Assembly: GCF_005144885.1 (NCBI RefSeq)
Contig: NZ_CP039690.1
Location: 62,001 to 126,000, forward strand
Length of the DNA: 64,000 bases
Reading direction: 5' to 3'
Source: Phreatobacter stygius
GTDB taxonomy: Bacteria; Pseudomonadota; Alphaproteobacteria; Rhizobiales; Phreatobacteraceae
Positions 43,317-54,332 of the stretch are shown piece after piece (within the stretch, counting starts at the first letter, position 1; every line of letters begins with the position of its first letter). Below the pieces are notes generated by a model. It was given only the letters and a program-made list of their open reading frames with translations. It did not search any database and was not told the DNA's origin. The translations under genes were made by a program, and so were the position numbers.

Positions 43317-43350
43317 AAAACGGTCGGGTAAAGGCGATTTCGGCCGTTTT
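43317..43350. promoter_or_regulatory. Hairpin in the coxS leader
   Basis: AAAACGGTCG pairs with CGGCCGTTTT (one G-U) around a 14-base loop, ending about six bases upstream of the coxS Shine-Dalgarno sequence. On the plus strand it is followed by extra T residues and would look like a terminator; on the minus strand it would sit in the coxS mRNA leader. It could limit ribosome access or end antisense RNA. Confidence 0.35.
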
Positions 43351-43554
43351 TTGTTATGACCGTTGTTTTTCACCGCCAGAAACTGAGTGTTTTCAGCGTG
43401 ATTTGCAGTTTGGACCCGTTCTTAACGGGACGTCAAGCTGTCACGGCCGGGCCTTGGCCCGGGAGTGGTTGCAAGGCATGCATGTCTCCCCCTTTCCCTG
43501 CGCGCGGCAGCCGGCCTAGTGTCTCGCCAAAGCATTTTCCCAAGGGAGAGACGG

Positions 43555-44334
43555 ATGCCGCGCTTCACCACCTCCGACGGCCTGTCGCTGCGCTATGAGG
43601 ACACCGGCGGGGCCGGGCCGGCGCTCCTGCTGTCGAACTCGCTCGGCACCCGCCTGGAGATGTGGGATCCGCAAATGCCGGCCTTTTCCAGCCTCTATCG
43701 GGTGGTGCGCTACGACAAGCGCGGCCACGGCGAGAGCGACCTGAAGGCCGGCCCGACCAGTTTCGCCCGGCTGACCCGGGACGCCGTCGAATTGCTCGAT
43801 CATTTGAACATCGACAAGGCCGACTGGTGCGGCCTGTCGATGGGCGGCATGAGCGGCATGTGGGCCGGCACCCATCATGGCCGGCGCTTCGGCAAGATCG
43901 TCCTGTGCAACACCGCCGCGTCGATGCCGACCGCCGACATGTGGAACCAGCGCATCGCCATCGTGAAGAGCCAGGGGCTGAAGCCGCTGATCCCGACCAT
44001 TGTCGACCGCTGGTTCACCAAGCGGTTCCAGGCGGCCGACGGCAAGGCCGTCGCCCGCGTCGTCGAGATGCTCGAGACGACCCCGGCGGAAGGTTATGCC
44101 GCCGCCTCCGCCGCCATCCGCGACATGGACCAGCGCGAGGCGATCCGGTCGATCGGCAATCCCGTGCTGGTCATTTCGGGCACCCATGACGGCTCGACGC
44201 CGCCCGAGCGCGGCCGCGAGATCGCCGCCGCCATCCCCAAGGCGAAATATGTCGAGCTCGACGCCGCGCACCTGTCGAATATCGAGCAGGACAAGGCATT
44301 CACCGCCACGGTCACCGATTTCCTGAAGAGCTGA
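43555..44334 (+). CDS. pcaD: 3-oxoadipate enol-lactonase-like alpha/beta hydrolase
   Basis: 259 residues. Nucleophile Ser95 is in GLSMGGMSG, the oxyanion and core regions are LLLSNSLGTRLEMWDPQ and YDKRGHGESD, the acid is in GTHDGSTPP, and the base is His in DAAHLSNIEQ. These match PcaD, which hydrolyses beta-ketoadipate enol-lactone in the protocatechuate branch. GGGAGAG precedes the ATG. It is followed after 14 bases by a pcaC-like decarboxylase gene; pcaB, pcaG and pcaH are not in this window. Confidence 0.85.
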   Translation: MPRFTTSDGLSLRYEDTGGAGPALLLSNSLGTRLEMWDPQMPAFSSLYRVVRYDKRGHGESDLKAGPTSFARLTRDAVELLDHLNIDKADWCGLSMGGMSGMWAGTHHGRRFGKIVLCNTAASMPTADMWNQRIAIVKSQGLKPLIPTIVDRWFTKRFQAADGKAVARVVEMLETTPAEGYAAASAAIRDMDQREAIRSIGNPVLVISGTHDGSTPPERGREIAAAIPKAKYVELDAAHLSNIEQDKAFTATVTDFLKS

Positions 44335-44348
44335 GAGACACCAACGCC

Positions 44349-44735
44349 ATGGACGAGAAAGAGCGCTTCGAGGCCGGCCTCAAGGTGCGCCGCGCGGTAC
44401 TGGGCGATGCCCATGTCGACCGTTCGCTCGCCGCCCGCGACAGCTTCACCACCGAGTTCCAGGACCTGATCACCCGCTATGCCTGGGGCGAGATCTGGAC
44501 CAGGCCCGGCCTCGACCACAAGACCCGCAGCTATCTGGTGCTCGCCATGACCGCCTCGATGGGCCGGTGGGAAGAGTTCCGGCTGCATTGCCGCGCCTCC
44601 TTCGCCAATGGCGTGACCACCGACGAGATCAAGGAAGTGCTGCTGCAGATCGCCATCTATGCCGGCGTTCCCGCCGCCAATACCGCGGTCAAGGAGGCCA
44701 AGGAGGTCTTCGCCGAAATGGGCATCAAGACCTGA
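44349..44735 (+). CDS. pcaC: 4-carboxymuconolactone decarboxylase-like protein
   Basis: 128 residues, the usual PcaC length. RRAVLGDAHVDRSL near the start, then FQDLITRYAWGEIWTRPGLD and the helical CMD core with LHCRASFANGVT. PcaC converts 4-carboxymuconolactone to the enol-lactone used by PcaD, and the gene is directly downstream of pcaD, which supports the assignment. Confidence 0.9.
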   Translation: MDEKERFEAGLKVRRAVLGDAHVDRSLAARDSFTTEFQDLITRYAWGEIWTRPGLDHKTRSYLVLAMTASMGRWEEFRLHCRASFANGVTTDEIKEVLLQIAIYAGVPAANTAVKEAKEVFAEMGIKT

Positions 44736-44870
44736 GCGGCAAGCCCGCGCCCTTTCGGCGGAAGCGGCAAAATTGCGCAAGAACCCTGCGAGCCAAAAAC
44801 CCTGCGAACAATGCCAGGTTCGGCGAGCTTAATGTTGCGCTCGTCGTGGGGCCCTCACGCGGAGAATCCG

Positions 44871-45455
44871 ATGTTCTTGCAAACCATCGCCGAGGCCGAA
44901 GCAACCGGCAGGGTTGCCGAGATCTACGCGGCGCAGAAGGCGCAGATGGGTTTCGTCATGGCCGCCGCGCAGTGCTTCACCACGCGCCCCGACCTGCTGC
45001 CGGCCTATACCGAGTTTCTCGACAAGATCCGCTCCGGCTTCTCGCTCGGCCCGCGGGAATGGCGCCTGATCACGCTGGTCGCGGCAAAACATGTGCCGTC
45101 GACCTATTGCTCCTATGTCTACGGCAAGCAGCTGATCGGTGACCTCGGGTCGAAAGAAGCGGTCATGGCCGTCCAGCGCGACTTCCGCACCGCGGGCCTG
45201 TCGGACCGGGATGTCGAGATGCTGGCCTATGCCGAGCAGGTCACGACCGATGCATCGAAGATTTCGCAACATGATATCGGCCGGCTGCAATCGCACGGAT
45301 TCACCGATCAGCAGATCTGCGACATTGCCCTTTGCGCCGCCTTTCGATGTTTCGTCAGCCGGTTCTTCGACGCCGTGGGCGCCGGTCCCGAGGCTGCCTT
45401 CATCGACAGCGACGCGGAGTTTCGCGCGGCCATGACCGTCGGCAAGGCCTCCTGA
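44871..45455 (+). CDS. AhpD-like / carboxymuconolactone decarboxylase family protein
   Basis: 194-residue all-helical protein of the peroxidase-related AhpD-like group. The expected CxxC redox pair is reduced to a single cysteine: Cys80 in TYCSYVYGKQ, with Val at the second position. It may therefore lack thiol-disulfide activity or use another cysteine (Cys35). GGAGAATCCG precedes the ATG at 44871. It follows pcaC by 135 bases on the same strand; function unknown. Confidence 0.75.
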   Translation: MFLQTIAEAEATGRVAEIYAAQKAQMGFVMAAAQCFTTRPDLLPAYTEFLDKIRSGFSLGPREWRLITLVAAKHVPSTYCSYVYGKQLIGDLGSKEAVMAVQRDFRTAGLSDRDVEMLAYAEQVTTDASKISQHDIGRLQSHGFTDQQICDIALCAAFRCFVSRFFDAVGAGPEAAFIDSDAEFRAAMTVGKAS

Positions 45456-45478
45456 GACCGGGCGTTTTGACCTGCCGG

Positions 45479-46021
45479 TCAGCGCCGGCCGAACGGGAAC
45501 ATCGGTACGCTATCCTGGCGGGCGAGCTCCCAGCGCAGCAGCTTTTCGGCGTCGAGGCGCTCCGCCACCGCCGCGACCAGGCTCAGCGCCAGCCCGCCGG
45601 CCATCGGCCAGAGCGCCATCGCGACCGGGCCGGCGCAATGCGCCTGGACTGCCGCGACGAAGACGATGGCAAGCGAGGTCAGCGCCATGGCCAGTCCCAG
45701 GATCAGCATGGCCGAGCCCGGCAGGATGTCGGCGCTGTCGCCGGTCGCCATCTCATAAAGCGCGGCGAGCAGGAACATCGCGATGGTGATCTCCCAAGCG
45801 CCGACGAAGGGCTCCATCAGGCCGATCTTGGCGAGCGGCCAGTTGAGCCCGGAAAAGATCCTGACGGCATGGGGCAAGATGTCGGCGCCGTACCCGTGCA
45901 ACGGCCCGATCATGGTCGGCGGCAGCCACCGCAGGAGGCCGTCGACGACGAACAGCGAGCCCCAGAACGCGGTGAGCCCGCTGGTCAATCGGTTGTGGCA
46001 ATGCCCGGCGATGCGATCCAT
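45479..46021 (-). CDS. Multi-pass membrane protein, unknown
   Basis: 180 residues with about four hydrophobic helices (LTAFWGSLFVVDGLL, ITIAMFLLAALYEMA, ILGLAMALTSLAIVFVAA, MALWPMAGGLALSLVAAVA). There is no recognisable family motif. Convergent with the AhpD-like gene, 23 bases apart. Start at 46021 is the first ATG of a coding-looking frame. Confidence 0.6.
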   Translation of the reverse strand: MDRIAGHCHNRLTSGLTAFWGSLFVVDGLLRWLPPTMIGPLHGYGADILPHAVRIFSGLNWPLAKIGLMEPFVGAWEITIAMFLLAALYEMATGDSADILPGSAMLILGLAMALTSLAIVFVAAVQAHCAGPVAMALWPMAGGLALSLVAAVAERLDAEKLLRWELARQDSVPMFPFGRR

Positions 46022-46446
46022 GGCGCCCTCTCGCGGCGGGGCTTGCCCGCTCGTCAGATGGCGCGATCATGGCCGGCGCCGGCTTCGGCACACAACCGAA
46101 ACCCTTTATTTACCTTAAGAGCCGAGCCGGGACGGTGACCAGCGCGGGCTCGGCGGGCGGCGGGGCAAGGAAAATCCGGCCGCGGCCAGGCGGGTTGCCG
46201 ACCGCATCAGGTCGATCGGCGCGTGCCTGGGCGACGCCGCGACCGGCCGGCCGGGACGCGTGCCGGGCGGCTGTGAGCGCTCGATCGGCGGCCTGCCCGA
46301 TGGGATGGCCTTTGCTCTCGCGCCAAGCGCGGAGGCGAGGCGGTGATCCCTCTGCGGGTGATCCACACGGCGCGCGATTGGCCCCGGGAGCGTTGGCCGG
46401 GCTGACCGGACCTCGCCGAAAGCCGGCGTGACCCCGCCAACGCCGA
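46022..46446. other. Intergenic region without a supported gene
   Basis: The frames on both strands here are Arg/Pro/Ala-rich and show no family motifs. The stretch 46100-46120 is AT-rich and could hold the promoter of the membrane protein gene. Confidence 0.4.
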
Positions 46447-46728
46447 TCACTCGTCGCGGTCGCGCGAGACGATCGAGAAATCGACCTGGCTGAGCTTCAG
46501 GTCGTATCGCTGGCCGTCGCGGGCGACCGCCTTGGCCACCTCGAACTGGCCGTTGCCGTAATCGATCTCGCCCCATTGGGTGAAACCCTCGCCGCGCAGG
46601 ATCTGTTCGATTTGCCTGCGCTCCTCCGGCGTCGGCAGCCGGTCGCCGGCGCGCGCCGCGGACAGAGGCAGCGGCGCGACATTCAGCATGGTCACCACGA
46701 GGGCGAGGTGCAGCTTGTTCAGCAGCAT
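46447..46728 (-). CDS. Small secreted PepSY-like protein
   Basis: 93 residues. A signal peptide (to about residue 27, SAARA) is followed by one PepSY-like repeat: TPEERRQIEQILRGEGFTQW then a strand pair with FEVAKAVARDGQRYDLKLS. Proteins of this kind are periplasmic with no established function. It stands alone between intergenic stretches. Confidence 0.65.
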   Translation of the reverse strand: MLLNKLHLALVVTMLNVAPLPLSAARAGDRLPTPEERRQIEQILRGEGFTQWGEIDYGNGQFEVAKAVARDGQRYDLKLSQVDFSIVSRDRDE

Positions 46729-46885
46729 GATCGTCTCCTTGGATTTGGCGCTTGGGATCGAGGGTTTGCGTCTCCCTAACGTCCGAAAGCGGCGAAGGAT
46801 CGATCAGGTTCGGGACTTTTTGTGTTCAGACAGCCGGGCTCCGGCCGACGCCATCAGGCGTGGGACTGGCGCCCGGCGCGATCGT

Positions 46886-47413
46886 TCAGCGCGGAATCGA
46901 CCGGTAGCCGCGGCCGAAATAGGCCAGCGCCGGACCGCCGGGACCAACGCGGAGCGCCTCGACCTGGCCGATGAAGATCGCGTGGGTGGCGATCGGCTTG
47001 ACCTCGATGACCCGGCAATCGAAGGTCACCAGCGCCGTGTCGAGGGTCGGCGAGCCGGTGACGAGCTGCGACCACAGGCCTTCCTTGAACCGCGCCGCGC
47101 CGGCCAGCCCGCGCCGGCCGGCAAAGGTCTCGGCCAGCACCTCGGCCCCGGCGGCGAGCGCATTGACCGCGAACACGCCATTGGCCTCGATCAGGCCGCC
47201 ATTGGCGGACTTGCGGTTGAGACAGACCAGCAGGGTCGGCGGATCATCCGAAACCGAGGCGACCGCGATGGCGGTGAAGCCGCTGGTGCCCGACGGCCCG
47301 GCGGTGGTCACCAGATGGACATGCCCGGCGACCGAGGCCATGCCGTCGCGATAAGTTTCCGGCGTAATGCTCGCGCCCGGCACAATCATGCTGCGGTTCG
47401 TTCCGCCTTCCAT
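46886..47413 (-). CDS. Flavin reductase family protein (split barrel FMN-binding)
   Basis: 175 residues. FRDGMA-like start (YRDGMASVAGHVHLVTT), then GTSGFTAIAVASVSDDPPTLLVCLNRKS and a closing LAYFGRGYRSI motif, typical of the FMN reductase components of two-component monooxygenases (RutF/HpaC type). The ATG at 47413 has GAGGTG upstream; the longer frame is not conserved-looking. No oxygenase partner is adjacent. Confidence 0.87.
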   Translation of the reverse strand: MEGGTNRSMIVPGASITPETYRDGMASVAGHVHLVTTAGPSGTSGFTAIAVASVSDDPPTLLVCLNRKSANGGLIEANGVFAVNALAAGAEVLAETFAGRRGLAGAARFKEGLWSQLVTGSPTLDTALVTFDCRVIEVKPIATHAIFIGQVEALRVGPGGPALAYFGRGYRSIPR

Positions 47414-47748
47414 CGTCGACACCTCAAATCTCGGCCGGATATAGGCGCTCGGCAACCGTTCGCCAATCGCGGCGGGGACAATACTGACATGAGGGCGGTT
47501 AACCCTTCGGATAAGCCGTTGGCCGTCAAACCCAGCAGGAATGGGCGGTCGGGCCGGTTTTGGCCCGGACCTATCCCCTGCCGGCCGAGAAAAACGCACG
47601 ACAGCCATTGTCGCCCGGCAGAGCGCTTGCTACCCATTTCATCAGGCTGGTCTTCCAACCGAACCGCGCGACAGTCGCGGAGGGGCAGAAGGCGCAGCCG
47701 CGGCGCATCGTTTGCGCCGAGGGGAAAAAGCAATGGGATGGTGTCGGC
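47414..47748. other. Intergenic region between flavin reductase and livH
   Basis: Divergent promoter region. The plus-strand leader of livH probably lies here. No open frame or repeat is convincing. Confidence 0.4.
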
Positions 47749-48666
47749 ATGGAAGTCTTCTTCCAGCAGCTGATTAACGGGCTTACGCTCGGATCGATCT
47801 ATGGCCTAATCGCCATTGGCTACACGATGGTCTTCGGCATCATCGGCATGGTGAACTTCGCCCATGGCGACGTGTTCATGGTGTCGTCCTTCATCGCGCT
47901 GATCGCGCTGATGGTGATCACCACCTGGCTCGGCGTCGGCTCGATCATCCTGGCGCTGCTGATCGTGCTGATCATCGCCATGGTCTTCACCTCCCTGATC
48001 AGCTGGACCATCGAGCGGATCGCCTACCGGCCGCTGCGCGGTTCGTTCCGGCTCGCCCCGCTGATCTCCGCGATCGGCATGTCGATCGTCCTGATGAATT
48101 TCGTCCAGGTCGCCCAGGGCCCGCGCAACAAGGCGGTCGATCCCATCCTCAACACGGTGATCATCCTGTTCGACAACGGCACCTATGCGGTGACGCTATC
48201 TTACAAGCAGATCATGATCGCGATCACCACCGCCGTCCTGCTCATGGTGTTCTGGTGGGTGGTCGCCAAGACCCCGCTCGGCCGCGCGCAACGGGCCTGC
48301 GAGCAGGACCGCAAGATGGCGGCGCTGCTCGGCGTCGATGTCGACCGCACCATCTCGGTGACCTTCGTCATGGGTGCCGCGCTGGCCGCCGTCGCCGGCA
48401 CGCTCTACCTCGTCTATTACGGCGTGGTGAATTTCGCCGACGGCTTCACGCCGGGCGTCAAGGCCTTCACCGCCGCGGTGCTCGGCGGCATCGGTTCCTT
48501 GCCCGGAGCGGTGCTGGGCGGGCTGCTGATCGGTCTGATCGAGACCTTCTGGTCGGCCTATTTTTCGGTCGAATACAAGGATGTGGCGGCCTTTTCCATC
48601 CTTGCCGTGGTGCTGATCTTCCTGCCCCAGGGCATTCTCGGCCGCCCCGACGTCGAGAAGGTGTGA
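47749..48666 (+). CDS. livH: Branched-chain amino-acid ABC transporter permease LivH
   Basis: 305 residues, about eight membrane helices, starting MEVFFQQLINGLTLGSIYGL. The EAA-type loop region (QRACEQDRKMAALLGVDVDRTISVTF) and GGIGSLPGAVLGGLLIGLIE are diagnostic for LivH. First gene of the liv operon; livM begins four bases after its stop. The ribosome site is weak (GGGATGG). Confidence 0.93.
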   Translation: MEVFFQQLINGLTLGSIYGLIAIGYTMVFGIIGMVNFAHGDVFMVSSFIALIALMVITTWLGVGSIILALLIVLIIAMVFTSLISWTIERIAYRPLRGSFRLAPLISAIGMSIVLMNFVQVAQGPRNKAVDPILNTVIILFDNGTYAVTLSYKQIMIAITTAVLLMVFWWVVAKTPLGRAQRACEQDRKMAALLGVDVDRTISVTFVMGAALAAVAGTLYLVYYGVVNFADGFTPGVKAFTAAVLGGIGSLPGAVLGGLLIGLIETFWSAYFSVEYKDVAAFSILAVVLIFLPQGILGRPDVEKV

Positions 48667-48670
48667 CCGC

Positions 48671-50942
<2,272 letters not shown>

Positions 50943-50946
<4 letters not shown>

Positions 50947-51665
50947 CCGCGCTGCTCTCGGTGCGCGGGGTCGAGACCTTCTACGGTTCGATCCAGGCTT
51001 TGAAGGGCGTCGACATCGATGTCGAGCCGGGCGAAATCGTCACGCTGATCGGCGCCAACGGCGCCGGCAAGTCGACGCTGATGATGACCATTTGCGGCAG
51101 CCCGCAGGCGCGCCGCGGCTCGATCGTTTATGACGGCGTCGACATCACGCGCATGCCGACCCACGAGATCATGCGCCGGCGCATCGCCCAGTCGCCCGAG
51201 GGACGACGCATCTTCGCGCGCATGTCGGTCTACGAGAACCTGCAGATGGGCGCCTCGCTGTCGGACCCGGCCTGTTTCGCCGAGGATCTCGACAAGGTCT
51301 TCGCCCTGTTTCCGCGCCTGAAGGAACGGCGCGACCAGCGCGGCGGCACGCTGTCGGGTGGCGAGCAGCAAATGCTGGCGATCGCTCGTGCCCTGATGAG
51401 CCGGCCCAAGCTCTTGCTGCTCGACGAGCCCTCGCTCGGCCTGGCGCCCTTGATCGTCGCCGGCATCTTCAACGCCATCCGCGAGCTGAACCGCCTGGAG
51501 GGGCTGACCGTCTTCCTGGTCGAACAGAACGCCTATCACGCCCTGAAGCTCGCCCATCGCGGTTATGTCATGGTCAATGGCGCCGTCACCCTGTCGGGCA
51601 CCGGCGCCGAACTCCTGGCGCGCGAAGAGGTCCGCGCCGCCTATCTCGAGGGAGGACGGCACTGA
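50943..51665 (+). CDS. livF: Branched-chain amino-acid ABC transporter ATPase LivF
   Basis: 240 residues. Walker A GANGAGKST, signature LSGGEQQMLAIARAL, Walker B LLLLDEPSLGLAP, and PEGRRIFARMSVYENLQMGA typical of LivF. Pairs with LivG as the ATPase heterodimer. Its stop and the start of the following membrane gene share a base. Confidence 0.94.
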
Positions 51666-52042
51666 TGCAGGGCATTCTCTACGAAGAACCCTCGATCTGG
51701 CTGTTCCTGCTGGTCACCATCCTGATGGGCGGCTGGGGCGCCTGGATGACCGGCAAGGCCTGCGCCGAAACCTGGCGCGGCATTCCCCAGACCGTGCTCT
51801 ATCTGCTGATCCTCGGGCTGGTCATCCGCTTCATCCATTTCGCGCTGTTCCACGGCACGCTCCTGTCGCTGCGCTACTACCTGGTCGACACCGTCATCCT
51901 CATCGCGATCGGCATCATCGCCTGGCGCGCCACCCGCGCCCGCCAGATGTCGTCGCAATATTGGTGGCTCTACGAACGTTCCGGACCGCTTTCCTGGACC
52001 AGGCGGCCGGCCCCTCTGTCTTCCCGTCCGGAAGGTTCCTGA
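51665..52042 (+). CDS. DUF6867-type small membrane protein in the liv operon
   Basis: 125 residues with three hydrophobic helices (IWLFLLVTILMGGWGAWMTG, VLYLLILGLVIRFIHFALFH, LVDTVILIAIGIIAWRAT) and a polar C-terminus. Its position between livF (TGATG coupling) and livK is characteristic of a small protein found in alphaproteobacterial liv operons. Function unknown; it may modulate the transporter. Confidence 0.72.
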   Translation: MQGILYEEPSIWLFLLVTILMGGWGAWMTGKACAETWRGIPQTVLYLLILGLVIRFIHFALFHGTLLSLRYYLVDTVILIAIGIIAWRATRARQMSSQYWWLYERSGPLSWTRRPAPLSSRPEGS

Positions 52043-52172
52043 TGACAGCAGAGAACACCAACGAACGGCTGACAATTCACGTGAAAGGGTGTTCGATCTC
52101 GCCAAGGGCGGCGTCTTCCGTCCTCGACTGGGACGTCCACCAAGCTTCAACTCTCTAAGGGAAGGATGAGAG

Positions 52173-53291
52173 ATGACCAATAAGTTCCTAGCCGGGCTGA
52201 CGCTCGGCCTGGGTCTGGCCCTGGCGATACCCGCCCAGGCACAGATCCGTCTCGGGGTCGCAGGTCCCATTACCGGTCCCAACGCGGCCTTTGGCGCCCA
52301 GCTGCGCCAGGGCACGGAACAGGCCGTTGAGGACATCAATGCCGCTGGCGGCATTCTCGGTCAGCGCATCACCTTGTCGGTCGGCGATGACGTGTCCGAT
52401 CCCCGCCAGGGCGTCAACGTCGCCAATAAATTCGTCGGCGACGGCATAAAATTCGTGATCGGTCACTTCAACTCCGGCGTCACCATGCCGGCTTCTGAAG
52501 TCTATGCCGAGAACGGCATGGTCTTCATCACGCCGTCCGCCACCAACCCGCGGATCACCGAGCGCGGTCTGTGGAACGCGTTCCGCACCTGCGGCCGCGA
52601 CGACCAGCAGGGCGCGGTCGCCGCCGCCTATCTCGTCCGCAACTACCAGGGCAAGAAGATCGCCATCGTCCACGACAAGACGACTTATGGCAAAGGTCTC
52701 GCCGACGAGACCCAGAAGGCGCTCAACGCCGCTGGGATCCGCGAAGTGATCTATGAAGGCGTCAATACCGGCGAAAAGGACTTCTCGGCGCTGATCTCCA
52801 AGCTGAAGGCCGCCGGTGTCGACATCGTCTATTGGGGCGGCCTGCACACCGAAGGCGGCCTGATCGTTCGCCAGATGCGCGACCAGGGCGTCCAGGCGCC
52901 GCTCATGTCGGGCGACGGCATTGCCGACGATGAATTCGCCGCCATTGCCGGTCCCGGCGCCATCGGCACGCTGATGACCTTCCCGCCGGACCCGCGCAAC
53001 CGTCCGGAAGCCCGCGCCATCGTCGAGCGCTTCCGCACCGGCCGCAGGTTCGAGCCGCAGGCCTATACGCTCTACAGCTACGCGGCCGTGCAGATCTTCC
53101 AGCAGGCGGCAATTGCCACCAACTCGCTGGATCCGAAGAAGGTCGCCGAGTACATGCGCTCCGGCGTGGTGTTCAAGACCGTGATCGGCGATATTTCCTA
53201 CGACAAGAAGGGTGACATCACCCGCGCCGACTACGTCACCTATACGTGGCGCCGCGGCGCGGACGGCAAGATCACCTATACCGAGAACTGA
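52173..53291 (+). CDS. livK: Branched-chain amino-acid periplasmic binding protein LivK/LivJ-like
   Basis: 372 residues. A signal peptide (LALAIPAQAQ) is followed by a type 1 periplasmic binding fold: IRLGVAGPITGPNAAFGAQL, NKFVGDGIKFVIGHFNSGVTMPASE, and FITPSATNPRITERG contacting the ligand. It delivers Leu/Ile/Val to LivHMGF. AAGGGAAGG precedes the ATG, and a terminator follows 45 bases after the stop. Confidence 0.93.
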   Translation: MTNKFLAGLTLGLGLALAIPAQAQIRLGVAGPITGPNAAFGAQLRQGTEQAVEDINAAGGILGQRITLSVGDDVSDPRQGVNVANKFVGDGIKFVIGHFNSGVTMPASEVYAENGMVFITPSATNPRITERGLWNAFRTCGRDDQQGAVAAAYLVRNYQGKKIAIVHDKTTYGKGLADETQKALNAAGIREVIYEGVNTGEKDFSALISKLKAAGVDIVYWGGLHTEGGLIVRQMRDQGVQAPLMSGDGIADDEFAAIAGPGAIGTLMTFPPDPRNRPEARAIVERFRTGRRFEPQAYTLYSYAAVQIFQQAAIATNSLDPKKVAEYMRSGVVFKTVIGDISYDKKGDITRADYVTYTWRRGADGKITYTEN

Positions 53292-53335
53292 GCCGAATCC
53301 GAGGCCTCAAGGCCTCCCGTCCAGAGGGGACGCCG

Positions 53336-53366
53336 CCCCGCCCGGAGCAATCCGGGCGGGGTTTTT
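53336..53366 (+). terminator. Rho-independent terminator of the liv operon
   Basis: CCCCGCCCGGA pairs with TCCGGGCGGGG across GCAA, followed by five T residues. An 11-bp perfect stem on the plus strand directly after livK. Confidence 0.92.
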
Positions 53367-53427
53367 CATGGGGCGGACGAGACGCGTTGCAGACCGGCAG
53401 CGCAGCGGGGTCTCGATCGAAATCCCC

Positions 53428-54159
53428 TCACCCGATCGCGGCAAGCGCCGGAAAAGTCTCGAGCAACCAGAAAGCTGCGGTCGCCATTCCGCCGGTGAGG
53501 AAGGCGATGCCGGTGGCGACCAGCAGCCCGCCCATCACCATTTCGATGGCGCGCAGCCGCTTCTTGACCGCCGCGGCGAAGCCGAGGAACCGGCGGATCG
53601 CCAGCGCCGCCAGGACAAAGGGAATGCCGAGGCCGACCGAATAGGCCGCCAGCAGCAGCGCGCCGCGATACACGGTCATTTCGGAAGCCGCCACCGCCAG
53701 GATCGCCGCCAGCACCGGGCCGATGCAGGGCGTCCAGCCGAAGGCGAAGGCAAGCCCCATGACATAGGCGCCGACCGGACCGGCCCGCGGCACGACGTCG
53801 ACCTTGGCCTGCCGATAGAGCAGCGGAATGCGGAACAGGCCGAGGAAATGCAGGCCCATGATGATGATGGCGACGCCGGCAACGCTGGCGAGCGTCCCCG
53901 AATGGACCCGCACCACCTGCCCGATCATCGAGGCCGAGGCACCGAGCAGCACGAAGACCGTGGTGAAACCGGCAACGAAGACCAGCGCCAGCGATACCGC
54001 GCGCTTGACCAGCGCGCGGCCGGTGTCGATTTCGGCGAGGTCGTCGAGCGTCGCCCCGGTCAGATAGACCAGATAAGGCGGCACCAGCGGCAAGACGCAG
54101 GGCGACAGGAAACTGACAAGGCCCGCGATCAATGCCGCGGTGATGGTCACATCAGGCAT
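53428..54159 (-). CDS. ccdA: Cytochrome c biogenesis protein CcdA
   Basis: 243-residue inner-membrane thiol-disulfide carrier with six helices. The two redox cysteines are in SFLSPCVLPLVPPYL (Cys21) and FGWTPCIGPVLAAIL, the CcdA/DsbD signature. It moves reducing power from cytoplasmic thioredoxin to periplasmic partners for cytochrome c maturation. Divergent from the P1 peptidase gene. Confidence 0.92.
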   Translation of the reverse strand: MPDVTITAALIAGLVSFLSPCVLPLVPPYLVYLTGATLDDLAEIDTGRALVKRAVSLALVFVAGFTTVFVLLGASASMIGQVVRVHSGTLASVAGVAIIIMGLHFLGLFRIPLLYRQAKVDVVPRAGPVGAYVMGLAFAFGWTPCIGPVLAAILAVAASEMTVYRGALLLAAYSVGLGIPFVLAALAIRRFLGFAAAVKKRLRAIEMVMGGLLVATGIAFLTGGMATAAFWLLETFPALAAIG

Positions 54160-54332
54160 TCAGGTTCCGCCAACACGTCTGCCGCATCCATGCGATGCCG
54201 CGGCAAAGGCCAGATGCGCCATCGCCGGATGCCTTCTCGTCTATCGCCCTCTTCGGCCAATCGGAAGCGTTGACTTCAGCTGATCGCACAGGCGTGATCG
54301 TTCGTGAAGACAATCACCGGATCACCATCATC

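Noticed and set aside
43317-43352. Mo-cofactor riboswitch upstream of coxS
   Set aside because: Only one simple hairpin is present; a Moco riboswitch needs a multi-helix core, which I do not see.
46069-46431. Plus-strand open frame of 120 codons
   Set aside because: Arg/Ala/Pro-rich with no motif or ribosome site; treated as intergenic.
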